Part shown: one piece after another, positions 16,169 to 25,159 of the stretch
Layout of the letters: each line of letters begins with the position of its first letter
Position numbering within the stretch: the stretch's first letter is position 1
Origin: CAIZQW01 sp942493055
GTDB taxonomy: Bacteria > Verrucomicrobiota > Kiritimatiellia > RFP12 > UBA1067
Direction: 5' to 3'
Assembly (NCBI GenBank): GCA_942493055.1
Contig: OW818680.1
Coordinates: forward strand, 5,580,001 to 5,644,000
DNA length: 64,000 nucleotides
Position numbers and translations under genes: made by a program
Notes under the pieces: model-generated
Databases searched by the model: none
What the model saw: the letters and a program-made list of their open reading frames with translations, nothing else
Told to the model about the DNA's origin: nothing

Positions 16169-18901
16169 TTAAGGCTGGCGGAAATTGGCGACCCGGTGAA
16201 AGGTTAAAAAGTTGGCGTCATGTGCCCGGTGCGCTCCGCCGAGACCGTCATCAAAGGCTGTGCGGCTGAGATAAATAATGTCATTGCCTTCGAATTGCCA
16301 GTCGATATACTGCCACGCGTGCACGCTACTGTCGGCATGATTCTGTAACGTGGCTTCGGTCCGCCACGCTTTCAGATCTGTTGAAGAGACCAGTAGAAGA
16401 TTATTTCTGAAGGCTTTAGGGTTGGTCTGCTTATTGACGATCGACCAGTAGCGTGACGTCGTCTTGTCAAAGCGGATCGTGAATTTCACGCCGCCGCCAG
16501 GCATGTCGATGACATCTGTTGCAGGATTGAACGAGAGCGTTTTGCCATCCTCCGCAACATGCACGATGGCGGCTTTATCATCTCCGCTTCCATTGGTCCG
16601 CAGCATGTTGACGATCGTGTTGTCCGGGGCCAGCAGGACCGCCCCCTCCAGCCAACTGAACGCTGGATTCTTGGGCAGGCGCTCGCTGAAGGACCAGTTG
16701 TCCGCATTCAGCAGGTCTGCATCTACAGGTGCGGAGATCACCATGGCTTCAAAATTACCCCAGGGTCCGCCAGTGAAGACCTCCATGGAGCGCCAGAGGC
16801 GGTTGTTATGCAGCAGGGTCTGACACGGGGCGCAATGGAAAGTCCCCTTACGCAGGAGACCTGTTGCTGCATCGCTCGGTGCTGTCCACGTTTTTCCATT
16901 GTCCGTGGAACGGCGGATCAGCATATCCCCGTACTCGTGGCGTGTCCCCAGGATATAGAGCGCGTCTTTGTGCACGAACAGTTTGCCCCAGAAAAGAGGC
17001 GTGATCGTGGCGATCTTGCGCCAACTCAAGCCCTTGTCTGCGGAGGAGAAGACCACAGATGTCGCATTAGTCCGACTGTTTGCGCGGGGACCGAAAAAAT
17101 CGTGTGACGCCACATAGTCACCATTGGGTAGGATGGCGATGCTGGGCGAGCCGATATATTTACCAGATAGTTTAGGGGAGTGATCAACGATCACGCCGGG
17201 AACCTGCGAGGCGTCAAGCGCGGCAGACGTCGTGGAAATCTCAGACCAATAACCCGCTTCCCACGACCAGCCTGTGGGCTTGTTGAAGAGTTCGATGAGG
17301 ACGCTCTTGCCTGCGTACTCCGAGAGGTCGACAGTCACCTCAAGCCAGCCGTTGGAGCAGGTGGACTTCCCGATCTTTTTGCGAAGGAGTTCTTGCATGT
17401 CAGCCCGCACGAGCAGTTGCCAGTCCCCTTTCGGGTCGTGGCCGACGGCGAGCTTAAGCGTTGTCATCTTGCCAGCTGGAATATCCATCTTCCGGCTTAA
17501 GACGCAGGCGCTATTCTGGTCGAGCGGGTGCGTGACAAAGACGTTTGTGCGTCCGAGCGCTTCGGCTCGGAGGCCGGGACTCATCTCCGTTCCGCAGTCC
17601 GCGATGGTCCAGCCCGGAGCGAATTTATCGAAAGCTTTCCTAATCGTATCAGAAGTTGCGGTTGCAGTGATCTGGGACATCTCTGCCTCCGTGAAAGTGC
17701 TGTTTGCGATGGGGCCTGGCGCCCAGCTCAATTCCAGGGTACTGGGCTTCGCGGGCTTTACAGGGATGACAAAGACCTCATCGCCGCTCGCATCCTTCTC
17801 GACCATGCCCCCTTCTTTCTTGATCGCTTGGCGGGCTAAGCTTTCGCAGACATTGAGGAGCCCCGGGACGTTGTAGGCCGTGTGGCTGAAGAGGGGCTTT
17901 TCGTTCAGTTCTTTCGAGAACCGTTCAGGAAGGTTGGCGAAGCCGGTTGTGGTGAAGAGGACGCCTGCGGCGCTTGAGGGGTTGCAGTCGGAGTCCTGTC
18001 CGCATCTGCAGGAGATGATGATAGTCTGGTCGAGATCCCCCTTGCCGTAGAGGAGCCCCATGAGGACGTATGCGCCGTTGATCTTGCAGTCGATCCCGCC
18101 ATTAGATGCTTTCTGATACTCGGGGTTTTTGCGGTACTTGTCCTGGCAGAGTTGCCAGCACGCCTCCCACGAGGGGACCTCCTTCGACCACTTCAGCAGG
18201 TCGCGCACCATCTCGGCATATTGGCTCTCAGCAGGGATGGCTTTGAGGCCGGCTTCGACAACCTTGACGATGTCCTTCTCAAAAAAAGCTTCTGCGTACA
18301 AGGCCCCCATGAACTGTCCGGCATACATGCCGTCCCCGTAGTTCATCAAGCGTCCGAACTTCTCGCCCAGAGTGTTGACGAAGTTGGGCATGCCAGGGGC
18401 GATGAGTCCCGAGAAATCAGCTTCGATCTGGTAGTCGATGTCATTGGGACATTTGTTGAATTTCGGGTGGCTGGAGTCCGGGGGCGCGATACCCTTGCGG
18501 AGATTCTTGCGTCCTGCATCATTGGCGCACCAGAGCGGGTAGCCGCTGTTGGCAAAGTCGATACCTGCCTGACGGATCGTGCAGTCGAGGCCATACTGCT
18601 CCATCGTGCGCAGGAAGGTCATCTCGACGTAAAGGTCGTCCTGCCCGAAGGCGTCATTGATCATGCGCGGCTGCCACTTCGGCATGGCGCGCTCGGGCAT
18701 GATCGTGTCGCGGTACTTGAACTCAGTCGGCGCAGCCCAGGAGACGCCAGCGATCTGGCCGATCCACCCTGCCTTCATCTTGTCGCGATACTCCTTCACG
18801 GAGAGTCGGCGGTATTGAGGTGCATCTGCTGCCAGGAGATAACTGGTTGTCAGCGCGATCACAACGGCAAAAAAAACATGGATACTGTGTCTCTTTTTCA
18901 T
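16169..18901 (-). CDS. Exported ADP-ribosylglycohydrolase-fold / sialidase-like fusion
   Basis: 910 residues with a signal peptide (FFAVVIALTTSYLLAADA). Residues about 35-345 match the ADP-ribosylglycohydrolase fold, with acidic metal-site motifs FGQDDLYVEMTFL and CGQDSDCNPSSAAGVLF. A beta-rich linker domain follows (about 430-570). From about residue 580 to the end it is a sialidase-like (BNR) propeller with Asp-box-type repeats (SSADKGLSWRKI, RRSTDNGKTWTAP). Exported relatives of this family occur in PVC bacteria and Bacteroidetes next to glycosidases, where they probably act on glycosidic rather than ADP-ribose bonds; that is inference. A strong AAGGAGA site precedes the ATG. It is divergent from the surface-protein gene at 19140. 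Confidence 0.82.
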   Translation of the reverse strand: MKKRHSIHVFFAVVIALTTSYLLAADAPQYRRLSVKEYRDKMKAGWIGQIAGVSWAAPTEFKYRDTIMPERAMPKWQPRMINDAFGQDDLYVEMTFLRTMEQYGLDCTIRQAGIDFANSGYPLWCANDAGRKNLRKGIAPPDSSHPKFNKCPNDIDYQIEADFSGLIAPGMPNFVNTLGEKFGRLMNYGDGMYAGQFMGALYAEAFFEKDIVKVVEAGLKAIPAESQYAEMVRDLLKWSKEVPSWEACWQLCQDKYRKNPEYQKASNGGIDCKINGAYVLMGLLYGKGDLDQTIIISCRCGQDSDCNPSSAAGVLFTTTGFANLPERFSKELNEKPLFSHTAYNVPGLLNVCESLARQAIKKEGGMVEKDASGDEVFVIPVKPAKPSTLELSWAPGPIANSTFTEAEMSQITATATSDTIRKAFDKFAPGWTIADCGTEMSPGLRAEALGRTNVFVTHPLDQNSACVLSRKMDIPAGKMTTLKLAVGHDPKGDWQLLVRADMQELLRKKIGKSTCSNGWLEVTVDLSEYAGKSVLIELFNKPTGWSWEAGYWSEISTTSAALDASQVPGVIVDHSPKLSGKYIGSPSIAILPNGDYVASHDFFGPRANSRTNATSVVFSSADKGLSWRKIATITPLFWGKLFVHKDALYILGTRHEYGDMLIRRSTDNGKTWTAPSDAATGLLRKGTFHCAPCQTLLHNNRLWRSMEVFTGGPWGNFEAMVISAPVDADLLNADNWSFSERLPKNPAFSWLEGAVLLAPDNTIVNMLRTNGSGDDKAAIVHVAEDGKTLSFNPATDVIDMPGGGVKFTIRFDKTTSRYWSIVNKQTNPKAFRNNLLLVSSTDLKAWRTEATLQNHADSSVHAWQYIDWQFEGNDIIYLSRTAFDDGLGGAHRAHDANFLTFHRVANFRQP

Positions 18902-19030
18902 CAGTTCTCCTTAAGGGCTAACACCAAGATGTCTGGCCTTAATAATACTTATGGCCTCATTTCATAACGACTGAAATGGTGTCATGATTAAGGATATAAA
19001 ACAAGCCAAAATATGTGCCAAAATTGAGCC

Positions 19031-19059
19031 TTGTCCAGCTTATCCAAAACGAGTATAAT
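19031..19059 (+). promoter_or_regulatory. Sigma-70-type promoter for the surface-protein gene
   Basis: TTGTCC at 19031-19036, a 17-bp spacer and a perfect TATAAT at 19054-19059. It lies about 80 bases upstream of the ATG at 19140. Confidence 0.75.
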
Positions 19060-19139
19060 ATAAATGCATTTAGATCCGTGTTGGTTAACAAGACTTAATG
19101 TATTAATGAATGGTCACATCAGAAAGGAGCGAATGTAAT

Positions 19140-21227
19140 ATGTCAAAGAATCATTCCTCTATCTCTTTTTTCTGGTATTATTCTGACATAAATAAGAGTG
19201 TTCATGGTTTTTTTGCTCTTCCATTTAATCGGAGATTTCTATCCATGACATTACTTGTTGTATGCCTCATGAACAAGGTGTCGGCTGCAGCACTGAACCC
19301 GGCGAACTACCCCGTCCTCGGATCGTTGACAGCGACACAAGACGTGATCATCGACACCACGCAATTGAAGGTGCTGGTGGGCGGCGTTCCGGTAGCCGGG
19401 TGGAACGGGCAGGTGATCTCCCAGAGCGGCGGTGCCACGAATCTAGCGGTTTTCTGTTTCTCGCAGTTCACGATCAGTTCCACCAATACGCTAACGATCC
19501 AGGGTGCACTCCCGGCGGCTGTTTTGAGCCGCGGCAATATTGTTTTCGGCAGCAATGTCATTGTTACGGCGGGCGGTGGGCTGGGAGGCGCTCGATCCTA
19601 TTCTGGAGATCCTGCTTCGTACGGCAGTGGCCCCGGCGGCGGCGAAGGGGGCTATGCCGGCCCAGGCAACAGCTCGTTTGGAAATGGCGGCGGCGGGAGT
19701 TTCGGCGGTCGGGGAAGCCCCGGTTATGGCTCTGATTACACAGCTGCGCCAGGCGAGCCCTACGGCGATCTGGCGGTGGCGCTCGAGGCCGGCAGCGGCG
19801 GCGGTGGCGGTTGCAACGAAGGCCCGGTCACAAAGAACTGTACCGACGGCGGCAAAGGCGGAGGCGCGGTGGAATTCGTGGCGACAGGGACTTTGTCGCT
19901 GCCCGCCAGTGCTTCGATTAGGGCCAATGGCGAGCGATATCCGCCCCCAGAACCGCCGGATGTCTATCCAGCCTACGGCGGGGGCGGTAGCGGGGGCGGC
20001 ATCATCCTGAAGGGCGGACGTGTCAACACCGCAGGTGCTGTCGAGGTTAGCGGCGCCTACGGGGGGGACGAGGTGTTCGATGCTGCGGGTGGCGGCGGCG
20101 GACGCGTGAGCACCGAAATTGCAAGCTTCTACTATGGACAGGATCACTTGGGTATGGTCGATAGCACCGGATATAACTTCTATGGCGATGCTAACGGTGT
20201 CACGGACCTGCTTGTGAAAGAAGTGGTAGTCCCCGGCGGACAGTCCCTCGTCCTCACCAGCGGATCCCTGCCGGCCGAGACATTCCCGAGTACATACCAA
20301 CAACAGACCTTCGGTAAGACCTTTCGGGCCAGCGGCGGCACTCTGATTGTGGACGGCAACATGCCTGATGCTGCAGGCCTGACTGCGGAGAGCGACGGCG
20401 CAATCCGAATCGCTTCTGGATCGACAACGGCCACCAAAATCCTAGTGAAGGGTGATGGGAACTTTGAGGTCGGCTCTGGAACTTCTCTGACCTGCAGCGG
20501 AAAGACCAGTATTGAAGCGGGAGGCGCACTGACGGTGCTGGGCGGGTTCTCATCCTATGGCGTTCTCCTGAACGGTGGCTGCGTCAATGTGATCGGTACC
20601 ACTGTCTCCGCCACAAACAGTGTCGCCAACACCACAGGTGCCGAGATCAACGCCATCAACGCGACGCTCAACTTCTCTGGCTCGGGTACCTATGCGCTCG
20701 TGAATTTTAACAAGCTTAACCTCGTCGATGTCAAGGTGTACGGGAGCGTCAATTCCCCTGCTGGATCGGAAATCCAGGTCGCCGGGGCGGTGACCTTCTA
20801 CGGGCTCGTCCATGGCGCGGCGAATTTCCCGGGGTCAGGGCTTGTCACCTTCAAGGCAGGCTACGAGCCGGGGGACAGCCCGGCCCAGGTTCTGTTTAAC
20901 GGGGACGTGACATTCAGCGGTGGCGGCTCACTGGTCATGGAACTCGGCGGCACAACGGCTGGCAGCGAATACGACCGACTCGTCAGCCGCGGCACGCTGC
21001 GCCTTGACGGACTGCTCGAAATCAGGCTCTACGGCGGCTTCACACCGAAGACGGGCGACCGGTTCGACCTCTTTGACGGAGCCTTTACCGGTGGGTTTAG
21101 CTCGATCTCGCTGCCCGATCTTGGCGAGGGTCTCGTGTGGGACACATCAAGCCTTTACATCACCGGCGAACTGGCAGTGAAAAGTGTTGACTCCGGCACT
21201 GTAATCAAAGTCTCCTCGATTAAATAG
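19140..21227 (+). CDS. Gly-rich secreted beta-helix/passenger-like surface protein
   Basis: 695 residues from the ATG at 19140, which has AGGAG about 10 bases upstream. A second candidate start at 19245 also has a GGAG site and begins directly at the hydrophobic signal core (MTLLVVCLMNKVSAAA), so the N-terminus may be shorter. Residues about 140-320 are extremely Gly-rich (runs such as GGGGSGGG). The rest is repetitive, Ser/Thr/Gly-rich beta-strand sequence. It ends in a segment (LDGLLEIRLYGGFTPKTGDRF) typical of autotransporter-associated or passenger-like proteins in PVC bacteria. No obvious barrel or PEP-CTERM anchor is visible. It is probably extracellular; its role is unknown. Confidence 0.75.
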   Translation: MSKNHSSISFFWYYSDINKSVHGFFALPFNRRFLSMTLLVVCLMNKVSAAALNPANYPVLGSLTATQDVIIDTTQLKVLVGGVPVAGWNGQVISQSGGATNLAVFCFSQFTISSTNTLTIQGALPAAVLSRGNIVFGSNVIVTAGGGLGGARSYSGDPASYGSGPGGGEGGYAGPGNSSFGNGGGGSFGGRGSPGYGSDYTAAPGEPYGDLAVALEAGSGGGGGCNEGPVTKNCTDGGKGGGAVEFVATGTLSLPASASIRANGERYPPPEPPDVYPAYGGGGSGGGIILKGGRVNTAGAVEVSGAYGGDEVFDAAGGGGGRVSTEIASFYYGQDHLGMVDSTGYNFYGDANGVTDLLVKEVVVPGGQSLVLTSGSLPAETFPSTYQQQTFGKTFRASGGTLIVDGNMPDAAGLTAESDGAIRIASGSTTATKILVKGDGNFEVGSGTSLTCSGKTSIEAGGALTVLGGFSSYGVLLNGGCVNVIGTTVSATNSVANTTGAEINAINATLNFSGSGTYALVNFNKLNLVDVKVYGSVNSPAGSEIQVAGAVTFYGLVHGAANFPGSGLVTFKAGYEPGDSPAQVLFNGDVTFSGGGSLVMELGGTTAGSEYDRLVSRGTLRLDGLLEIRLYGGFTPKTGDRFDLFDGAFTGGFSSISLPDLGEGLVWDTSSLYITGELAVKSVDSGTVIKVSSIK

Positions 21228-21262
21228 AGAGAACCTATTATCTCAAAGACTCGACGTTGAGG

Positions 21263-22312
21263 CTATTTTGTCTGCCATTTATCTTTGCTCTCCAGCACCT
21301 TCTTTGGGCCGTCTCCTTCAAGCCAGGTTTTTGCGGAGGTGTTATTGAGCAGATAGGCGTCCCAGAAGGCTGTGCTGAGCGCAAGAATGGAGCGATGATG
21401 GTTGGGGTTGCGCGCGTGCTTATCACCGGGCAGGGCGCGCTCTGTGAAGACCGAGTGTTCAGCCTCATCGAGAACCAGTTCATATTTGCTGCCTGTTGGG
21501 AGGGCGGGAAACACGGCAAGGCGGGAGGCCACATCGATATCGCCGATGGGGGATATGTCTTTTGTCCCGGTCATGAGCATCCACGGAAGGGAGACTTTTC
21601 CAAAGGCAGATTGAGCGGTTCCACGCCTCGGGCTGCTGGGGCTCATGATAACCGCAGCAGCGATGCGAGGGTCTGTAAACGGGGCTTTGTCTCCTATGAT
21701 CGTCTGTCCGCTGACAGCCTGTGTGGTCACGGCGCCGAAGGAGTGGCCGGACATGCCGACCTTTTTGAGATTGAGTTTGCCGGCCAGCGCATGTCCTGTT
21801 TCCGTGTTCCATCGTTCAAGTTGATCCAATACAGCGGGGACGTCTTTGACGCGATCCAGAAAGTTTTGTCCACTGGCCGCCCCTCGCATAGCATCCATAC
21901 GTTGATTCCCAGGTTTGTCTTTCCAGACGGAGGTATCACTGCCTGGATGCTGGAGAAACACGGCCACATAACCGCGAGAAGCCCAGTGCTTTCCAAGGAA
22001 GGCGCTCCCTTCGCGTGAACCGCCCAGTCCATGGCTGAAGAGAATGACTGGCACAGGCGATGCGGTTTCCGGCAAGTAGATGCGGATCGGGATGGTTCTC
22101 TTCCGCTGACTGTCCACGACATCGAGGTCTGTGACCTTCGCCGCACCTTTGGATAAAGCGATTAGAGGATCATATACTGTCACATCCACGCTCTTCGTCG
22201 CGATCTGGCTTGTTTGCGGGATGACGTTGTTGGTTGTTGCTGCGGGTGTCTTGCATCCTGATACACTGACTGCACTGAGCAACACAAGCGCCCAGCAATT
22301 GATCATGTTCAT
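21263..22312 (-). CDS. Lipoprotein alpha/beta-hydrolase (PAF-acetylhydrolase/dienelactone-hydrolase-like)
   Basis: 349 residues from the ATG at 22312, preceded by AGAGGA. An upstream in-frame extension overlaps the neighbouring gene and lacks a signal. The N-terminus is a lipoprotein signal with lipobox VSVSGC. The fold markers are the oxyanion-hole HGLGGSREG, the nucleophile GMSGHSFGA and a C-terminal EAEHSVF histidine. It is most like the PAF-acetylhydrolase/chlorophyllase-type hydrolases, which cleave esters. It is the third gene in a minus-strand run after two small genes. It converges on the surface-protein gene with only 35 bases between. Confidence 0.85.
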   Translation of the reverse strand: MNMINCWALVLLSAVSVSGCKTPAATTNNVIPQTSQIATKSVDVTVYDPLIALSKGAAKVTDLDVVDSQRKRTIPIRIYLPETASPVPVILFSHGLGGSREGSAFLGKHWASRGYVAVFLQHPGSDTSVWKDKPGNQRMDAMRGAASGQNFLDRVKDVPAVLDQLERWNTETGHALAGKLNLKKVGMSGHSFGAVTTQAVSGQTIIGDKAPFTDPRIAAAVIMSPSSPRRGTAQSAFGKVSLPWMLMTGTKDISPIGDIDVASRLAVFPALPTGSKYELVLDEAEHSVFTERALPGDKHARNPNHHRSILALSTAFWDAYLLNNTSAKTWLEGDGPKKVLESKDKWQTK

Positions 22313-22316
22313 GTAT

Positions 22317-22607
22317 TTATTCCTCTGTGCGCTTGGGCTCTTCTTGTTTGGGTTCCGCTGTGTACCTGAAGACGACGAGTTTGCAGTTGCTGCACCGCTT
22401 TGCTGGGAGCTTGTCTTTAGATAGCTTATGGAATCCCCAGGAGTCCTTGTGGAGTTTTTCCATCTTCGAGCCAAACACCCACTTCGCGTCTGGGTCGAGG
22501 GTCCAGCAGATTCCGAAAGACGGAACCAGCACATAACCCGATTCAAGAGGGGAGCCGCATTCAGGGCACTTTTCTATGGTCGGTATGTTCGTCATTAGTT
22601 TCTCCAT
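22317..22607 (-). CDS. Small zinc-ribbon protein (PF20097/DUF6487-like)
   Basis: 96 residues with a CPECGSPLESGY ribbon half near the N-terminus and RCSNCKLVVFRY near residue 80. Between them is a stretch with WTLDPDAKW, as in the small PF20097-type cytoplasmic proteins whose role is unknown. The tail is acidic and Glu/Pro-rich. An internal Met at residue 5 is an alternative start. It lies 10 bases downstream of the lipoprotein gene and 4 bases upstream of the hydrolase gene, so all three are probably one transcript. Confidence 0.75.
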   Translation of the reverse strand: MEKLMTNIPTIEKCPECGSPLESGYVLVPSFGICWTLDPDAKWVFGSKMEKLHKDSWGFHKLSKDKLPAKRCSNCKLVVFRYTAEPKQEEPKRTEE

Positions 22608-22617
22608 AACTTCAAGG

Positions 22618-23271
22618 TTAGGGTTGCTTTTTTATCGCACGGTTATAGAAGTCATCCGATGCGAATTCCTGAGCGGCACGATCAAGCGCTTTGGTCATTG
22701 CTTCCCTGACGATCCGCTCGAATTCACCCGTTGCACCGACCCACAGTGTTCGCTTCTCTGAACCTTGTATGTGTCGCTCCCAGACAACCGCTTGAGTTGC
22801 GGGATTAAGCGCCTTCACTTTCACATCGACCTGATGCCACACCATCATGTAGAGGTCCATCCAGAACGTGACGACCTCGCCCTCAACAATGGCATCGCAC
22901 TTCAGTTGAGGTGTCGGCGCACCGGCCAGGGCAGGCTTTTCAAGGAACGCGTTATAGCCTGCTTGCTTCAGAGCATCAATAAAATATTGCGTCAGCAACT
23001 CGTCGATCTTTACTCCCGGTTGCGTACCGACATGTCCCAGGACCATGCCAAAGCCATTGCGCTTGTTGCCGATATACTGCGTATGCTCTCGCTTATCAAC
23101 AAAGGGGCGGACGAGGATGTCGCCCTGGCGTGTTTGAGGGACTGCCGCAAGTTGGCCATGCGACATGACCAGTTGGGTCGTGCCGATTGCACAGCCTCCT
23201 GAGAAGAGCCCGATCAATGCGAGCATGCTGCATCCTGCAACTGCCGATATTCTTTGACTTAAGCGTGTCAT
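22618..23271 (-). CDS. Putative lipoprotein of unknown function
   Basis: 217 residues with a lipoprotein signal (MLALIGLFSGGC lipobox, Cys at residue 27). The mature part begins with a beta-rich region containing DILVRPFVDKREHTQYIGNKRNGFG, pattern-like to YajG/LptE-type or FlgO-type envelope lipoproteins. It ends in a helix with FERIVREAMTKALDRAAQEFAS. I cannot assign a firm family. It is the first gene of the three-gene minus-strand group. Its promoter region lies against the left end of the IS element, 123 bases from the ATG, so insertion may have altered its expression. Confidence 0.65.
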   Translation of the reverse strand: MTRLSQRISAVAGCSMLALIGLFSGGCAIGTTQLVMSHGQLAAVPQTRQGDILVRPFVDKREHTQYIGNKRNGFGMVLGHVGTQPGVKIDELLTQYFIDALKQAGYNAFLEKPALAGAPTPQLKCDAIVEGEVVTFWMDLYMMVWHQVDVKVKALNPATQAVVWERHIQGSEKRTLWVGATGEFERIVREAMTKALDRAAQEFASDDFYNRAIKKQP

Positions 23272-23394
23272 CTGTTCGTTCTCCTGTTTTTAGTGTTTTG
23301 TTTAAAAAACACGGTCCCATAATTTGAAAAAGTATGACAGGTCTAGCGACACGGGACAAGAAAAAAAACGACCGCTTTTACGGTAGGCGCGGTC

Positions 23395-24779
23395 TGTCAT
23401 TATTAAGGACACCGAAAAGGTGAAAAGGGTGTCCGATGAAAAAAGCGCTTCTGTCAAATGCGTGGACACCGTAATCTAAAGGGATGAAAACGATGTCTAC
23501 TCTCACATTCAGGGACAACCTTGCGAAGTTCAAACAGCAATACGCCGCCATGCGGACAAAGACTGCGAAAGGGAAAACGCTGGATTCATTATGCCAGACA
23601 TACGGGTGCTCCCGTAAATACTTGAACAAGCTATTGAGGGGGAAACGCGTATACCGCCCTCACAGGGGGCGCGGGCCGAGCTACGGCGAGGAGGATAGAA
23701 AGCTGCTGGGCAGACTGTGGGCCGCCGCCGGACGGCCATGCCCGGAATATCTGAAGACCATGCTCGCAAGGACGGCATCCGACTATTGCGCCCTCGGGAA
23801 TGAAGTTCGCGCGGATGCGCTGGGGAAGGTGCTGAGGATGAGCGTGTCCACCATCGGACGATCCCTGAAGCGTGACGGCGTGGCCGGATATCGGAGGAAC
23901 AAGGCTTCCGGGATGAACGCCTTGAAGTCTTCAATCCCCGAATGCCCCGGCAGCGAGCTGCCCGAGGACTCGGTCGGCACCTGCCAGGTGGACACGGTCT
24001 TCCTCTGCGGCGGAAACATGGCGGGGTCGTTCTTTTCAATCGGCAGCCTGACGGATGCGCTGACGCAATGGTTCGAATGCGCCCCGACGTGGAACCACGG
24101 GGGTGAAAACACGGCGCAGGCCATGCTTTCAATCGTCGGGAGGCTGCCCTTCGACATCCTCCACATGCACCCCGACAACGGCTCAGAGTTCATCAACTAT
24201 ATCTTCATCGGAAAACTTGCCGAGGCGGTCACGGGCTGCCGGATCAGCCGCTCGCGTGCCTACAGGAAGAACGACAACTGCAGGATAGAGCAGAAGAACG
24301 GCTCAGTCGTCCGCGAGTACTTTTCGGACATACGTTTTGACAGGATGGAGCAGTACGACGCGCTGAAGAAGGTCTGCATGGACATCGCCCTCTACACGAA
24401 CCTGTTCCGCCCCTGCAAGAAGCTTGTGTCCAAGAGGCGGAAGGAAAGCAAAGGCGTCAGGTACATAAAAAAATACGACAAGCCATCCACTCCTCTCGAA
24501 CGGCTTCTGGCGGTGAAACCTTCCGATCCGCGGGTCCGCCGGTATCTGGACATGTATAGCAAGACAAACTCCATCACGCTGTACAAGTCCATCCAGAGCC
24601 AGCTAAGAAGGCTGGTGAGGGAGCTTCATTCAGTGGAGGGAGGCAGCGGAATACCGCAGCCTCCCTCCACTGAATCTGCGGCCCGCCCTCATAGCTCTTT
24701 CCACCGCCGTTCGGTGTCCAAGCATTTGACAGAAGCGGTATGCAACTAATCTTCCTTTCGGTGTCCTTCTCTATTGACA
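23395..24779 (+). mobile_element. Complete insertion sequence with doubled terminal inverted repeats
   Basis: A 1385-bp element with one DDE transposase gene. The outer inverted repeats (23395-23420 and 24754-24779) begin TGTCA and contain AAGGACACCGAAAGG, with a 1-base length difference. A second, inner inverted pair (23447-23471 and 24712-24736) shares GCTTCTGTCAAATGC and TGGACACCG. Each end therefore has two putative transposase sites of the form TGTCA...GGACACCG. No target-site duplication is visible (left flank GGCGCGGTC, right flank GAATACGTA). The right end reads TTGACA outward. Confidence 0.88.
23484..24749 (+). CDS. DDE transposase (rve/integrase-core type)
   Basis: 421 residues. 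The N-terminal helix-turn-helix region includes LCQTYGCSRKYLNKLLRGK. The catalytic core has D170 (QVDTVF), D231 (HPDNGSEF) and E269 (RIEQKNG), a D-D(37)E arrangement of the retroviral-integrase fold. The C-terminal part is Lys/Arg-rich. All three acidic residues are present and the frame is intact, so the element may be active. The gene fills the IS from just inside the left repeats to just inside the right outer repeat. The TGTCA ends recall IS481/Tn552-like elements, but I cannot name the IS family with confidence. Confidence 0.9.
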   Translation: MKTMSTLTFRDNLAKFKQQYAAMRTKTAKGKTLDSLCQTYGCSRKYLNKLLRGKRVYRPHRGRGPSYGEEDRKLLGRLWAAAGRPCPEYLKTMLARTASDYCALGNEVRADALGKVLRMSVSTIGRSLKRDGVAGYRRNKASGMNALKSSIPECPGSELPEDSVGTCQVDTVFLCGGNMAGSFFSIGSLTDALTQWFECAPTWNHGGENTAQAMLSIVGRLPFDILHMHPDNGSEFINYIFIGKLAEAVTGCRISRSRAYRKNDNCRIEQKNGSVVREYFSDIRFDRMEQYDALKKVCMDIALYTNLFRPCKKLVSKRRKESKGVRYIKKYDKPSTPLERLLAVKPSDPRVRRYLDMYSKTNSITLYKSIQSQLRRLVRELHSVEGGSGIPQPPSTESAARPHSSFHRRSVSKHLTEAVCN

Positions 24780-24877
24780 GAATACGTAGGTGCGCATATG
24801 CATTTTTGTTTGCTAACAGAAGAATGCCTCATATCATTGGGATCGTTGCAGGCTCTGAGCATGATCTTCGTCGAGAC

Positions 24878-25019
24878 GTTGACAGTGCCAGTTGTTAGGG
24901 CGGTTCGGCACAGCCTCACCCTCCAGCTCATGGGCATGGCGTTTGCCGGGCGTATGATGGAGGGCGAGACTTCGGCGAGCCGACCTGTCCGCCGGAGGCG
25001 TATTCGCGTAGGCGGATCG
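24878..25019. repeat. Composite palindromic repeat, copy 1
   Basis: This occupies most of the 410-base gene-free stretch 24750-25159. The first part (24878-24940) carries GTTGACAGTG, GGGCGGTTCGGCA and GCCTCACCCTCCA. The second (24981-25019) carries CCTGTCCGCCGG then CGTATTCGCGTAGGCGGAT. Both parts recur, rearranged and inverted, at 37138-37276. No convincing gene was seen in the stretch. Confidence 0.78.
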
Positions 25020-25159
25020 ACTGCCTGACACATGAGAAGTCTGCGGCATCGCGTTTCACAATTACTAAATTTCATTGTGTTAATAGTTCTTTTATCACAG
25101 CTCGCCGGACTGGTGTATTACAGACAAATCGAAATTGCGCCCCCGTTCTGTCCCTGACT

